Assembly: GCF_019457945.1 (NCBI RefSeq)
Contig: NZ_JAHZSU010000002.1
Coordinates: forward strand, 434,001-498,000
Source of the DNA: Ornithinimicrobium laminariae
GTDB lineage: Bacteria > Actinomycetota > Actinomycetes > Actinomycetales > Dermatophilaceae
Length of the DNA stretch: 64,000 nucleotides
Reading direction: 5' to 3'
Shown here: in pieces, positions 51,539 to 60,077 of the stretch
How positions within the stretch are numbered: position 1 is the first letter of the stretch
Layout of the letters: the number at the start of each line of letters is the position of its first letter
Notes under the pieces: model-generated
The model's database searches: none
Told to the model about the DNA's origin: nothing
Seen by the model: only the letters and a program-made list of their open reading frames with translations
Position numbers and translations under genes: made by a program

Positions 51539-52846
51539 TCATCCCCGGACGCCCGACAACGGCATCTGAGCACGCACTCGATAGCCACCGGTGGCCCGTG
51601 GCCCGAACTCAACCACGCCACCCAAATGCTCTACTCGTTCGCGCATACCTTGTTGCCCCCATCCGGTCCCCGATGTCCCAACCCGTGGTTGCCCGTCGTT
51701 GGTGACGTCAACCTCGAGCAAGCCGATGCTGGCATCGACTCGCACCACTGCCGTCGTGCGCCGACTCGTGGAGTGCTTGCGCGCGTTCGACAATGCCTCT
51801 TGCACGATCCGATAAGCGCACAACTGCACTGGTCCAGGCACGCTCGAAGCTTCCCCCGGGCTGGCCTCGACTAGCGAAAAAGTGACCTCGCTGGTGTCGG
51901 TGTGGGCCGATTCGGCCAACGCGGCCAGGTCGGCCAAACCGGGTTGTGGCGCTCGATCACCCTCAGCCTCATCGCCGGTGCGCAGCGTGCCCAGCAGGTC
52001 TCGCATTTGGCCCACCGCTTCCCGCGATGAGGACTCCACCGCGCCCAGAGCCTCCGCTGCAGCATCCGGCTTCCTAGCCATTAAGCGACGTGCGGCCGCG
52101 GCTTGCACGCCCATCACCGAGACGTGGTGAGCCACCACGTCATGCAACTCACGTGCGATCCGGATCCGTTCGTTGACTACTGCCTGGTCGGTGAGCTCGC
52201 CGGCCTGCCGTGCAATTGTCTCGTTCTGCTCGATGACCTGCGCGGTGCGATAGGCGCCATTCCAGGCGACTTGTCCCAGCAGCATCGCCCCGGCAAAAAA
52301 GGCCACGTTGTTGGCGATCAGCAAAAAGATCGCACCCACCGTCGGACTAAACAGACCATCCTCGGGCACATCGGAGGAGTTGCTGAGCATCGTGTCGATG
52401 CCGGAGCCCAACGCCAAAAACCAGGTGATCCACAAAAAGAAGGCCAACGCGATTCCGAGCGCGTTGTAGGGCACCAGTTTGCGGTCCGATGCCCAGGCGA
52501 AACCTGAATAGATCCCAAAGAAATACAAGACCTGCATCGCCAAGGTGCCACCCAACGGCACCACGGTGGCCACGATCGTGAGGTGCAGGGTCAGGCCCCA
52601 AGCCACCAGCATCGGGTGCGAGCGACGAAAGGCCAACAGCAGCGCGGCGGAGGCAACCGAGGCATACAACGCCCACGGCCCGCCCGGCTCGGTGTAGGAA
52701 TCCAGCGAGCGGATCGCTTCCAAAAAGAAGGCTGCTGTGGCAAAGAAGCCGATCGCGATCCAGACATCATGCAGTCGCTGTTGACGCGTGGGGCCGGGCC
52801 GACGCCAATCGACGTCAGCCCCCCACCAACTCGCCAAATTTTGCAT
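51539..52846 (-). CDS. NarL-family sensor histidine kinase
   Basis: A 435-residue membrane kinase with about six helices at 30-205, no large external domain. HisKA_3 box: RIRIARELHDVVAHHVSVMG. N-box IVQEALSNARKHS and a glycine box TGWGQQGMRERVEHLGG. GAAGGG lies before ATG 52846. It follows serS by 18 bases, so may be partly transcribed with it. Architecturally the same type as the kinase at 14764. Confidence 0.94.
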   Translation of the reverse strand: MQNLASWWGADVDWRRPGPTRQQRLHDVWIAIGFFATAAFFLEAIRSLDSYTEPGGPWALYASVASAALLLAFRRSHPMLVAWGLTLHLTIVATVVPLGGTLAMQVLYFFGIYSGFAWASDRKLVPYNALGIALAFFLWITWFLALGSGIDTMLSNSSDVPEDGLFSPTVGAIFLLIANNVAFFAGAMLLGQVAWNGAYRTAQVIEQNETIARQAGELTDQAVVNERIRIARELHDVVAHHVSVMGVQAAAARRLMARKPDAAAEALGAVESSSREAVGQMRDLLGTLRTGDEAEGDRAPQPGLADLAALAESAHTDTSEVTFSLVEASPGEASSVPGPVQLCAYRIVQEALSNARKHSTSRRTTAVVRVDASIGLLEVDVTNDGQPRVGTSGTGWGQQGMRERVEHLGGVVEFGPRATGGYRVRAQMPLSGVRG

Positions 52847-52864
52847 TCGTTTGCCCTTCGCAGC

Positions 52865-54130
52865 TCAGCTCAACTTGTCGACGCCCACATACGGGCGCAG
52901 CGCATCGGGCACGTTGATGGTGCCGTCGGCCTGCTGATGGTTCTCCAAGATGGCCACCATCCACCGCGTCGTCGCCAGCGTGCCATTCAGCGTCGCCACC
53001 ATCCGAGTGCCGCTTCCCTCGGTGTTGCGCTCCCGCGTGTTCAACCGCCTCGCCTGGTATGTCGTGCAGTTCGAGGTGGAGGTCAACTCACGGTGTCGGC
53101 CTTGGGTCGGGACCCACGCTTCGCAGTCAAACTTGCGCGCGGCGGGGCCACCGAGGTCGCCAGCAGCGGTGTCGATGACTCGATAAGGCATCTCCATGGC
53201 GTCGAGCATTTCGCGCTCGATGCTCAGCATCCGGTCGTGCTCAGCCACGGCGTCTTCGACCCGGGTATAGGCAAACATTTCGACTTTTTGGAACTGGTGG
53301 ACCCGGATAATGCCGCGGGTGTCCTTGCCGTGGCTGCCTGCTTCACGGCGGTAGCAGGTCGACAGCGCGGTGTAGCGCTTTGGCCCATCGGACAGGTCGA
53401 GGATTTCGTCGCTGTGGAAGCCGGCGAGCGCAACCTCTGAGGTGCCCGTTAAATACAGGTCGTCGGCGGCCAGGTGATAGACCTCATCGGCGTGCGCGTC
53501 CAAGAACCCAGCGCCCACCATCGTCGATTCGCTGACCAGGTTGGGCACATTGAGTTGCTCAAAACCGTGCTTAAAGGCGGCGTCCATGGCAAAGCGCATC
53601 AGGCCAGACTCGAGCCGAGCCCCGGCACCCTTGAGGAAGTAGAAACGCGATCCGGAGACCTTTGCTCCACGCTTCATGTCCAACAGACCGAGGCGATCGC
53701 TCAACTCCAGGTGGTCTTGGGCCTCAAAGCCCTCGGCGGTGAAGTCACGCGGGGTGCCGTGCTCTTCGAGGACGACATAGTCATCCTCGCCACCGACGGG
53801 CACACCATCCAGGATGACGTTGCCAATCTTGCGCAGGGCGACATCGCGGTCGCTCGCCGCCTGAGCCGCCGAGCGGTCCAACTCCTTGACTTTGGCGGCC
53901 ATCTCCTTGGTCTGAGCCAACAGGGCCTGCTTTTCTTCACCCTGAGCAGCTGCCACCTGCTTGCCGAAACTCTTCTGCTGACCACGCAGCGACTCAAACT
54001 TAGCCAGTTGGCTGCGGTGGGCTGCGTCGGCTTCCAACACAACATCGACCAGAGAATCGTCTTCTCCGCGGGCGCGCTGGCTGGCGCGAACGGTTTCGGG
54101 GTGCTCACGAAGGTCGCGGATATCGATCAT
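52865..54130 (-). CDS. serS: Seryl-tRNA synthetase
   Basis: About 421 residues from ATG 54130 ([14 protein letters not shown]). N-terminal antiparallel coiled coil (about 25-105) with [16 protein letters not shown], then the class II core: motif 2 [21 protein letters not shown] and the serine-site stretch FQKVEMF, then [17 protein letters not shown] and motif 3 [17 protein letters not shown]. It charges tRNA-Ser. It is divergent from the lipid kinase gene. Confidence 0.97.
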   Translation of the reverse strand: MIDIRDLREHPETVRASQRARGEDDSLVDVVLEADAAHRSQLAKFESLRGQQKSFGKQVAAAQGEEKQALLAQTKEMAAKVKELDRSAAQAASDRDVALRKIGNVILDGVPVGGEDDYVVLEEHGTPRDFTAEGFEAQDHLELSDRLGLLDMKRGAKVSGSRFYFLKGAGARLESGLMRFAMDAAFKHGFEQLNVPNLVSESTMVGAGFLDAHADEVYHLAADDLYLTGTSEVALAGFHSDEILDLSDGPKRYTALSTCYRREAGSHGKDTRGIIRVHQFQKVEMFAYTRVEDAVAEHDRMLSIEREMLDAMEMPYRVIDTAAGDLGGPAARKFDCEAWVPTQGRHRELTSTSNCTTYQARRLNTRERNTEGSGTRMVATLNGTLATTRWMVAILENHQQADGTINVPDALRPYVGVDKLS

Positions 54131-54137
54131 GGGGAAC

Positions 54138-54143
54138 ACTCTA
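54138..54143 (-). promoter_or_regulatory. Leaderless -10 box TAGAGT of serS
   Basis: On the minus strand TAGAGT ends 7 bases before ATG 54130. No ribosome-binding site is seen in GTTCCCC. Confidence 0.55.
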
Positions 54144-54158
54144 TGCGCGACATACCAG

Positions 54159-54164
54159 TACGGT
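54159..54164 (+). promoter_or_regulatory. Leaderless -10 box TACGGT of lipid kinase gene
   Basis: TACGGT ends 6 bases before ATG 54171. With the serS box it forms a compact divergent pair of leaderless promoters in 40 bases. Confidence 0.5.
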
Positions 54165-54170
54165 GGCGAT

Positions 54171-55349
54171 ATGACTGGTGATGCGAGTTGGGGGCTGCTG
54201 GGCGCTGCCGTTCTAGCGCAGATGGCGTTAATTGGATTGCTGTGGTGGCTCGTGATGACCGAGCCTGCTGCCGTCGCCGGTCGCGGGTGGACCACATCGG
54301 AGTCTGGTTCAGCAGGCTCCGAGACCAAAGGCGGTCGCGCACCTCGCTCGCAGTTTGGTGATGCCCAGGAGCCGCCCAAGCAACGAGCCGCGATCATCGT
54401 CAACCCGACGAAGTTCCACTCACCAGAGCGGGTCAAGGACACGTTGACGACCATCTGCCTCAGCAAAGGATGGGAAGCTCCGCTATGGCTTGAGACCACC
54501 GCTGAAGATCCGGGCGCGGGACAAACCCAAGAGGCCATCGCAGCAGAAGTGGATGTGGTGTGTGCGCTGGGCGGCGATGGCACCGTGCGCACGGTTGGCG
54601 CCGAGCTGGTGGACACCGGCGTGCCGATGGGTCTGCTGCCCGGTGGCACCGGCAACTTGCTGGCGCGCAACCTCGATCTGCCCGCTGAAGACATCTCCAA
54701 GGCGATGAAGATCGTGCTCAGCGGTCGCAACCAACGGATCGACAGCGTCACTGCCACCATTACGCAACCCGCTGAAGAGGTTGATGAGAGCGCAGAAGAG
54801 AGCGAGGCGAGCACTTCCGCGCCGCTTGGCGAGACCAAGACCAGCGAGCACATCTTCTTCGTGATGGCCGGCATGGGCTTTGACGCTGAAGTAATGGCCG
54901 GTGTCGAAGAGGACCTCAAGGACAAGGTTGGCTGGCTCGCCTATGTCGTGTCCGGGGCTAAGAACCTCAAGGGTGCTTCGTTCAGCGCAGACTTGACCTG
55001 CGAAGACGGCACCAAAGTGCACCGCAAGATGCGCACCATCATCATCGGCAATGTCGGCAAACTGCAGGGCGGTGTCGTCTTGCTGCCCGAAGCCGCCTCA
55101 GACAACGGGCGCCTCGACGCCATCGTGCTAGCCCCCAAAGGCGTCTCCGAATGGGCGACCGTTGCGACGCAGATCGCCACCCGCCACAAATACGGCCACG
55201 ATCGCGTGGAGCGTTTTAACTCCGAGCGCTTCTTGGTTAAGACCGGCAAGCCGGTGCAGGTCCAACTCGATGGCGACACCCTGGGGCAAGCCATCGAACT
55301 CGACGTCAAGGTCAACCCAGCAAGCTTGGTCGTGAGGCTGCCGGCATGA
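54171..55349 (+). CDS. Diacylglycerol kinase family (YegS/BmrU-like) lipid kinase with membrane anchor
   Basis: About 392 residues from ATG 54171. Residues 6-27 form a membrane helix ([20 protein letters not shown]), then a polar linker. The DAGK catalytic domain starts about 78 ([10 protein letters not shown]). The nucleotide motif [13 protein letters not shown] and [18 protein letters not shown] are complete. The later [13 protein letters not shown] and [23 protein letters not shown] match the family C-terminal domain. It likely phosphorylates a membrane lipid. It overlaps the next gene by 4 bases. Confidence 0.92.
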   Translation: MTGDASWGLLGAAVLAQMALIGLLWWLVMTEPAAVAGRGWTTSESGSAGSETKGGRAPRSQFGDAQEPPKQRAAIIVNPTKFHSPERVKDTLTTICLSKGWEAPLWLETTAEDPGAGQTQEAIAAEVDVVCALGGDGTVRTVGAELVDTGVPMGLLPGGTGNLLARNLDLPAEDISKAMKIVLSGRNQRIDSVTATITQPAEEVDESAEESEASTSAPLGETKTSEHIFFVMAGMGFDAEVMAGVEEDLKDKVGWLAYVVSGAKNLKGASFSADLTCEDGTKVHRKMRTIIIGNVGKLQGGVVLLPEAASDNGRLDAIVLAPKGVSEWATVATQIATRHKYGHDRVERFNSERFLVKTGKPVQVQLDGDTLGQAIELDVKVNPASLVVRLPA

Positions 55350-57430
55350 CCCAGCAGCGTGGGGTGAAAGCCATCGAAGGCGGCCTACTACCCTTCGTCT
55401 TGCTGTCGCTCACATTGCTCGGCATTTTCGTGGCCGCCGTCATCGGGCCCGCTGACCGGGGCAACGCTTTGCTATCCCGCGAAGCGACCGAGCATGTCGT
55501 GGTGGTCGGCATTGATGACTGGGGCTGGGCCGACCTCGACGACATGCCCGCCACGCAGCAGATGGCCCAGACCAATGTCGCAGGCAACCTGATTGTCCGA
55601 GGCACGAACCTGCATACCTGTGCCAGCGATGGGTGGTTGACCTTGGGGGCTGGCCAACGGGCCGCCAGCATCAACACTGCATCCATGACGCCATGCGAAA
55701 TCCCGGTCAATCCGCAGGCGAGTTGGGCGGCCTGGCAGGACTACGCCGACGAACAATCGCTAGTGGCGGAGTTGGGGACGCTGGGCCAAACGATGATCGC
55801 TGGCGACGATTGCGTCCAGGCCACCGGGGCTTTAGCTGCTCTCGGCGCTGCTGACCGCTCTGGTGACGTTGCCAACTCACGGGACGGAAACCTGGCCGAC
55901 TGGCCCGGCGTGGGCGATTGCCGCCTTGACCTGGTCGACACCGTGGGTATGTCGCCAGCTCAGATCGACACATCCCTCGCCTCGGCGCGAGAGTCGCTGC
56001 CGGACAACACCCTGCTCATCGTGGCCGGGCTCTCGGACCGCGGCGATCTCACTCAGCCAGCCGTCCACCCGATCGTGATGGCGCACACCAGTTCGGATTC
56101 GCCGCCGACGCTGGTCACCTCTACCTCAACCCGCCAGCCTGGCTTGGCACAAACCACCGACGTGAGCGCCACCATCTTGACGTCGCTGGGTTATGAAGTC
56201 CCGGAGGCGGTCGCCGGTCTGCCTGTGCGCTATCTGCCCAACACCCACGGCAGCCCCGACGCTGGCGATGTTGACACGGACCTCAGCGCTTTAGCCTCCA
56301 CCGCGACCGCAGCAACCCTGGTCAGCCTCACCCAGACGGCCTATGTCCTCTCACTCGTTGGCATCTTTGCTCTCGGCTTGGCCATCGCCCTGATCAGCCG
56401 CAAGAGCCATTGGCGGGCCATCGCTGGCTCAACCGTGATGGCCGCACCGGCGGCGGCTTATGCGAGCTCGCTGCTGCCGTGGTGGGCGCCAACCCAGGGC
56501 AGTTGGCCGATGACCAACGTTGGCCTTTCGACTTCCCTCGCGGTGATCATCACGGTGCTGCTTGATCTCGTTGTTGTGGCCATTGCGTGGGCTGGGCCGT
56601 GGCGTCGCGACGTCCGCGGGCCAATGGCGATCATTGCGGCCATCACGCTGACTCTGCTATCCGTCGATGTCGTGCTCGGTGGGCCGTTGGGCCTAATTTC
56701 GCCGCTAGGCGTTAACCCGATCACCGCTGGCCGGTTCTACGGTGTCGGCAATGTGGCCTTCGGGATCCTGTCGGCGGCAGCGTTGATCTTCGCGGCGTGT
56801 GTGGCTTCTTGGTGGCGCGCTCGTGCTGTGTGGGCTGCTGGGGCGGTCGTGCTGATCGGCCTGCTGGCCACAGCCATCGACGGAGTGCCGGCCTGGGGCG
56901 CGGACTTCGGCGGCGTCCCCGCGATGGTGGTATCGACTGGCGTGTTAGCCCTCTTCGCCGCTGGTCAACGGTTGACCTGGGCACGTGCCGGGCTGATCGC
57001 GCTGGTGGCGTTAGGCGTCGCTGGGTCGCTAATGATCCTTGACTTCCTGCGCCCGGCTGGCTCGCGCACGCACTTGGGTGAGTTCGTCCAAGCCGTGATC
57101 GACGGTGAAGCCTGGCAGATCGTCACCCGCAAACTCGATCAGAGCGTTGGCATCCTGATCGCCTATCCAGCGTCGTGGATTGCGGTCGTCGTGCTGCTTA
57201 TGGTGGCCTGGCTTGTTGCTCGGCCGACCGCCACGCTGTGGCAGACCCCGATGATGCGCGCTGGCGCGATGGCACTCTTGGCCTGCTGGTTTTTAGGCTG
57301 GGTGCTCAATGACTCCGGGATCGCGGTGGCCGCTCTGGGCCTGACCGTGGCGATTGGCGCTGGACTGGTCTTAAGCGCACCAGGGGTTAGCGAGCGCGCA
57401 GCGCAAAGCACACGTCGCGATATTGCTTAG
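55346..57430 (+). CDS. Large membrane protein with alkaline-phosphatase-like external domain
   Basis: A 694-residue protein. Helix 1 at about 13-33, then an external domain (36-325) opening VVVVGIDDWGWADLDD and closing TTDVSATILTSLGYEVPEAVAGLPV, like the ends of alkaline phosphatase/sulfatase superfamily domains (TDVAPTLL...). I do not see all the metal ligands, so activity is uncertain. From 330 on about ten helices follow. ATGA overlap with the lipid kinase gene suggests a shared envelope role. The family occurs in other actinobacteria, function unknown to me. Confidence 0.78.
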   Translation: MTQQRGVKAIEGGLLPFVLLSLTLLGIFVAAVIGPADRGNALLSREATEHVVVVGIDDWGWADLDDMPATQQMAQTNVAGNLIVRGTNLHTCASDGWLTLGAGQRAASINTASMTPCEIPVNPQASWAAWQDYADEQSLVAELGTLGQTMIAGDDCVQATGALAALGAADRSGDVANSRDGNLADWPGVGDCRLDLVDTVGMSPAQIDTSLASARESLPDNTLLIVAGLSDRGDLTQPAVHPIVMAHTSSDSPPTLVTSTSTRQPGLAQTTDVSATILTSLGYEVPEAVAGLPVRYLPNTHGSPDAGDVDTDLSALASTATAATLVSLTQTAYVLSLVGIFALGLAIALISRKSHWRAIAGSTVMAAPAAAYASSLLPWWAPTQGSWPMTNVGLSTSLAVIITVLLDLVVVAIAWAGPWRRDVRGPMAIIAAITLTLLSVDVVLGGPLGLISPLGVNPITAGRFYGVGNVAFGILSAAALIFAACVASWWRARAVWAAGAVVLIGLLATAIDGVPAWGADFGGVPAMVVSTGVLALFAAGQRLTWARAGLIALVALGVAGSLMILDFLRPAGSRTHLGEFVQAVIDGEAWQIVTRKLDQSVGILIAYPASWIAVVVLLMVAWLVARPTATLWQTPMMRAGAMALLACWFLGWVLNDSGIAVAALGLTVAIGAGLVLSAPGVSERAAQSTRRDIA

Positions 57431-58079
57431 CCCGATGCACCTGCGAGCGCCAGTCTTTGCCGGTCACTCGGTGCGCTAGCTGAGCCGGGACTTCCAGCAC
57501 CCTCAGGCCAGCACTCAAGACATCAATAGTCATGCCAACTTCGACGCCCCACCCACGAGCCAACGGTGATGCTGCGTCATAAGCAGCCCTGGACAAACAC
57601 CGCTGACCACTCAATGGGGCGCTGGCTTCCCAGCCGGTGCGCTCCATAATGCCCTCGCGGGCCAGGCGCATGACGAAGCCGAAGCCCCCACCCGCACGCT
57701 GCTGCGGCGGCAACACCGCGATGGTCATGTCTGCTTCGTCAGCCAACACTGGCTCGCACAGCACTCCCAACTCAGCGGCACTCGCCTCTAAATCAGCATC
57801 AACAAAGAGCAATGCCGCGTCGGGGTAGCGGGCAGCGGCGACCACAGCCCCAGTCGCCATGGCAGCAGCCTTGCCCCGATTGCGGGAATGACGCGTCACG
57901 GCTATTGGCACCGGTGTGACAGCTCGCTGAGCCAGAGCCCTCTCATAGGTCTGATCGCCACTGCCGTCGTCGACCACCACGATCGCCACGACACCGCGGA
58001 TCGTGGCGACTCCATGCAGAGTCGCCACGATCCGCGTTGCTTCGTCTTTGGCCGGGACGATGGCCACGACCGAGGTCAT
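57387..58079 (-). CDS. Family 2 glycosyltransferase
   Basis: A 230-residue GT-A fold protein: VVAIVPAKDEATRIVATL, then VVDDGSGDQTYERAL, RHSRNRGKAAAMATGAVVAA, and the DXD-type LFVDADLEA. This resembles glucosyl-3-phosphoglycerate and dolichyl-phosphate sugar synthases. Sugar donor and acceptor are not assignable. Its 3' end overlaps the convergent membrane protein gene by 44 bases. Confidence 0.88.
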   Translation of the reverse strand: MTSVVAIVPAKDEATRIVATLHGVATIRGVVAIVVVDDGSGDQTYERALAQRAVTPVPIAVTRHSRNRGKAAAMATGAVVAAARYPDAALLFVDADLEASAAELGVLCEPVLADEADMTIAVLPPQQRAGGGFGFVMRLAREGIMERTGWEASAPLSGQRCLSRAAYDAASPLARGWGVEVGMTIDVLSAGLRVLEVPAQLAHRVTGKDWRSQVHRAKQYRDVCFALRAR

Positions 58080-58099
58080 GATGTGTAGGGCTGCGTCGA

Positions 58100-58981
58100 T
58101 CAGCGCAGGGTGACCTGGCGGCTGACCAAGCCCTCACGCGCCCGACGCTCATCAGGAGTCAAGGCGGTGTCGACCGTCAGGGCCTTTTCGTAGCGCTTGG
58201 CCAACGCGGCGAGTGCCTCACCGTGCTCGGCGGCCTCGGTGTCGGCCGGGACCTCAAGGACCGGAGCCAACAGACCGGCAGCCCGGAAGGCACCGAGCAA
58301 GACCGAGTCGCCACCCAGGGTGTGCTCGCCAGCGGCCTGCAAGCGGGCCAGGGCCTTGGTGGCCAGATCTTCGTTGTCGCTCAGGATCCAACGGATGTAG
58401 GTGCGCTCGCCCATCTTGGTCCAATAGGCAGACTCCACCGAGTCAATCTTGACCGTGGGGGCCGCTGCGTCATTGGTGGCTTCCAACGCCGATGCAACCT
58501 CAGGGGTCGCCTCGGCGTCGCCCACCCAGAAGGCGAAGTCTTCGTGCACGGTCGGCTCTAAGTCGCTGCCCTTAACCAGCAGGTCCTGCAGGCGAGGAGT
58601 GGCCTCCGTCGCGGCAGGCACTGACGTGACCGGCGTGCCGGGCTCGGCGCCGGCCACCGCGATGATGGCTGCTGCGATGTCACGGCTAGCGTCGCCACTG
58701 GAGGTGCGCGACTGCAGCGCGACCAACATTTCACCGTCTTCGCGGTGCAGACCAGGCATCGCGCCCGGCAGCACGGTGACCAGCGTGACCTGCACTTCGC
58801 CCTGCTCGGGCAGCTTGACCGTGATCGGCGCGGTGGCCGATGGCACGATCTCGCGCATAGCCACCCAGTCACCTTCGTTGGCTAGACCCGCAAAGGGGCG
58901 AGCCACAAAAGGAGCCTTACGGCTTGCCGGGTCATTCTTGGCGCCCTCAGCTTGGCGCTTACGTCGTGATGCCTTTCCCAT
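58100..58981 (-). CDS. DUF5926 family protein
   Basis: About 293 residues from ATG 58981 (MGKASRRKRQAEGAKN). The basic N-terminus is followed by FVARPFAGLANEGDWVAMREIVPSATAP read in parts, and a long acidic region with little similarity to known enzymes. DUF5926 proteins are conserved in actinobacteria, function unknown. The N-terminus GKASRRKRQ superficially resembles SecA-associated tails. It lies downstream of a leaderless-type promoter, divergent from the hydratase-like gene. Confidence 0.83.
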   Translation of the reverse strand: MGKASRRKRQAEGAKNDPASRKAPFVARPFAGLANEGDWVAMREIVPSATAPITVKLPEQGEVQVTLVTVLPGAMPGLHREDGEMLVALQSRTSSGDASRDIAAAIIAVAGAEPGTPVTSVPAATEATPRLQDLLVKGSDLEPTVHEDFAFWVGDAEATPEVASALEATNDAAAPTVKIDSVESAYWTKMGERTYIRWILSDNEDLATKALARLQAAGEHTLGGDSVLLGAFRAAGLLAPVLEVPADTEAAEHGEALAALAKRYEKALTVDTALTPDERRAREGLVSRQVTLR

Positions 58982-58988
58982 AGGGGCG

Positions 58989-58994
58989 AGTCTA
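58989..58994 (-). promoter_or_regulatory. Leaderless -10 box TAGACT of DUF5926 gene
   Basis: On the minus strand TAGACT ends 7 bases before ATG 58981; CGCCCCT between holds no ribosome-binding site. Confidence 0.5.
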
Positions 58995-59018
58995 CGTGCG
59001 GCTGCCGACAATCGCGCC

Positions 59019-59024
59019 TAGCCT
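59019..59024 (+). promoter_or_regulatory. Leaderless -10 box TAGCCT of HIBCH-like gene
   Basis: TAGCCT ends 6 bases before ATG 59031. Together with the DUF5926 box it makes a second compact divergent leaderless pair. Confidence 0.5.
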
Positions 59025-59030
59025 CGGGGC

Positions 59031-60077
59031 ATGAGCCAACCCACCGAAGCCGAAGACGCCCTCGTCCTGCGCACTGTCGAGGACGGCCTCGGGGTCATCA
59101 CCCTGAACCGGCCACGTGCGATCAATGCCTTGAATGACGAGATGGTCAGCATCGCGCTCACCGCAGTCAATGCCTGGCGTGATCAGCCCGAGGTGCGTGG
59201 GGTGTGGATTGAGGGCGCTGGCGAGCGCGGCCTGTGCGCTGGGGGCGATGTTCGCGCCCTCCGCGATGCGGTAATGGAAGACAACGTCCCGTTGGCGATG
59301 AGCTTTTGGGCTCATGAATACGCGCTGAACTATGCGATCGCCACCTACCCCAAGCCATACGTGGCCTGGATGGACGGGATTGTCATGGGCGGCGGCGTTG
59401 GTGTCTCGGCCCACGGTGCCCATCGATTGGTGACCGAGCGGACCTCACTCGCGATGCCGGAGACGATCATTGGCTTCTTCCCCGATGTTGGCGGCCTTTG
59501 GTTCCTCGCCAATGCACCGGGCCAACTCGGTCTGCACGTGGCGCTGACCGGTTTGCCGGTGAACGCTGGGGACGCGGTCTTACTTGGCATCGCCGACCGC
59601 ATTGTGCCTAGTGAGGCAAAGGACGAGATCAAAGCCAGCCTGACCCACGCCCTCAACGACGACAGCGACGGCAACCGGCGCTGGGATCTGGACGCTTTGC
59701 CTAGCGTGGACGTGACGCCCAGCCTGGCTGAGCATCGGGACTGGATCGATGAGTGCTACCGCGGGGATGACGCAGCAACCATCATCGAGGCGCTGAAGGC
59801 CCATGAGAACCCCACGGCCCAAGAAACCGGTCGGCTCCTGGCCACCCGCTCACCGCACTCGATCGCCATCACGCTGGAGGCCTTCCGCCGCGCCGAGTCA
59901 ATGACGGTGCGTCAGGTGCTCGACCAAGACAAGGTGTTGGGCACAGCGTTTATCCGTCACCCTGACTTCCTCGAAGGCGTGCGTGCCCAGGTCGTCGACA
60001 AAGACCGCAATCCCACCTGGGCAGCGGCCAGCGTTGCCGAGGTGAGCCGCGCAGAGGTGTTAGCCGCGTTCGGCTAG
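59031..60077 (+). CDS. Enoyl-CoA hydratase/isomerase, 3-hydroxyisobutyryl-CoA hydrolase-like
   Basis: A 348-residue crotonase-fold protein. ITLNRPRAINALNDEM opens it, oxyanion-hole segments are GLCAGGDVRALRD and WMDGIVMGGGVGVSAHG, and MPETIIGFFPDVGGLWFL is the hallmark of 3-hydroxyisobutyryl-CoA hydrolases (ECH_2 type, about 350 residues rather than 260). That enzyme acts in valine breakdown, downstream of the branched-chain dehydrogenase encoded elsewhere in the window. The end overlaps the convergent MurE-like gene by 18 bases. Confidence 0.9.
   Translation: MSQPTEAEDALVLRTVEDGLGVITLNRPRAINALNDEMVSIALTAVNAWRDQPEVRGVWIEGAGERGLCAGGDVRALRDAVMEDNVPLAMSFWAHEYALNYAIATYPKPYVAWMDGIVMGGGVGVSAHGAHRLVTERTSLAMPETIIGFFPDVGGLWFLANAPGQLGLHVALTGLPVNAGDAVLLGIADRIVPSEAKDEIKASLTHALNDDSDGNRRWDLDALPSVDVTPSLAEHRDWIDECYRGDDAATIIEALKAHENPTAQETGRLLATRSPHSIAITLEAFRRAESMTVRQVLDQDKVLGTAFIRHPDFLEGVRAQVVDKDRNPTWAAASVAEVSRAEVLAAFG

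Noticed and set aside
54131..54925. N-terminal extension of SerS by about 265 residues
   Set aside because: It is antisense to the lipid kinase gene and not part of seryl-tRNA synthetases.
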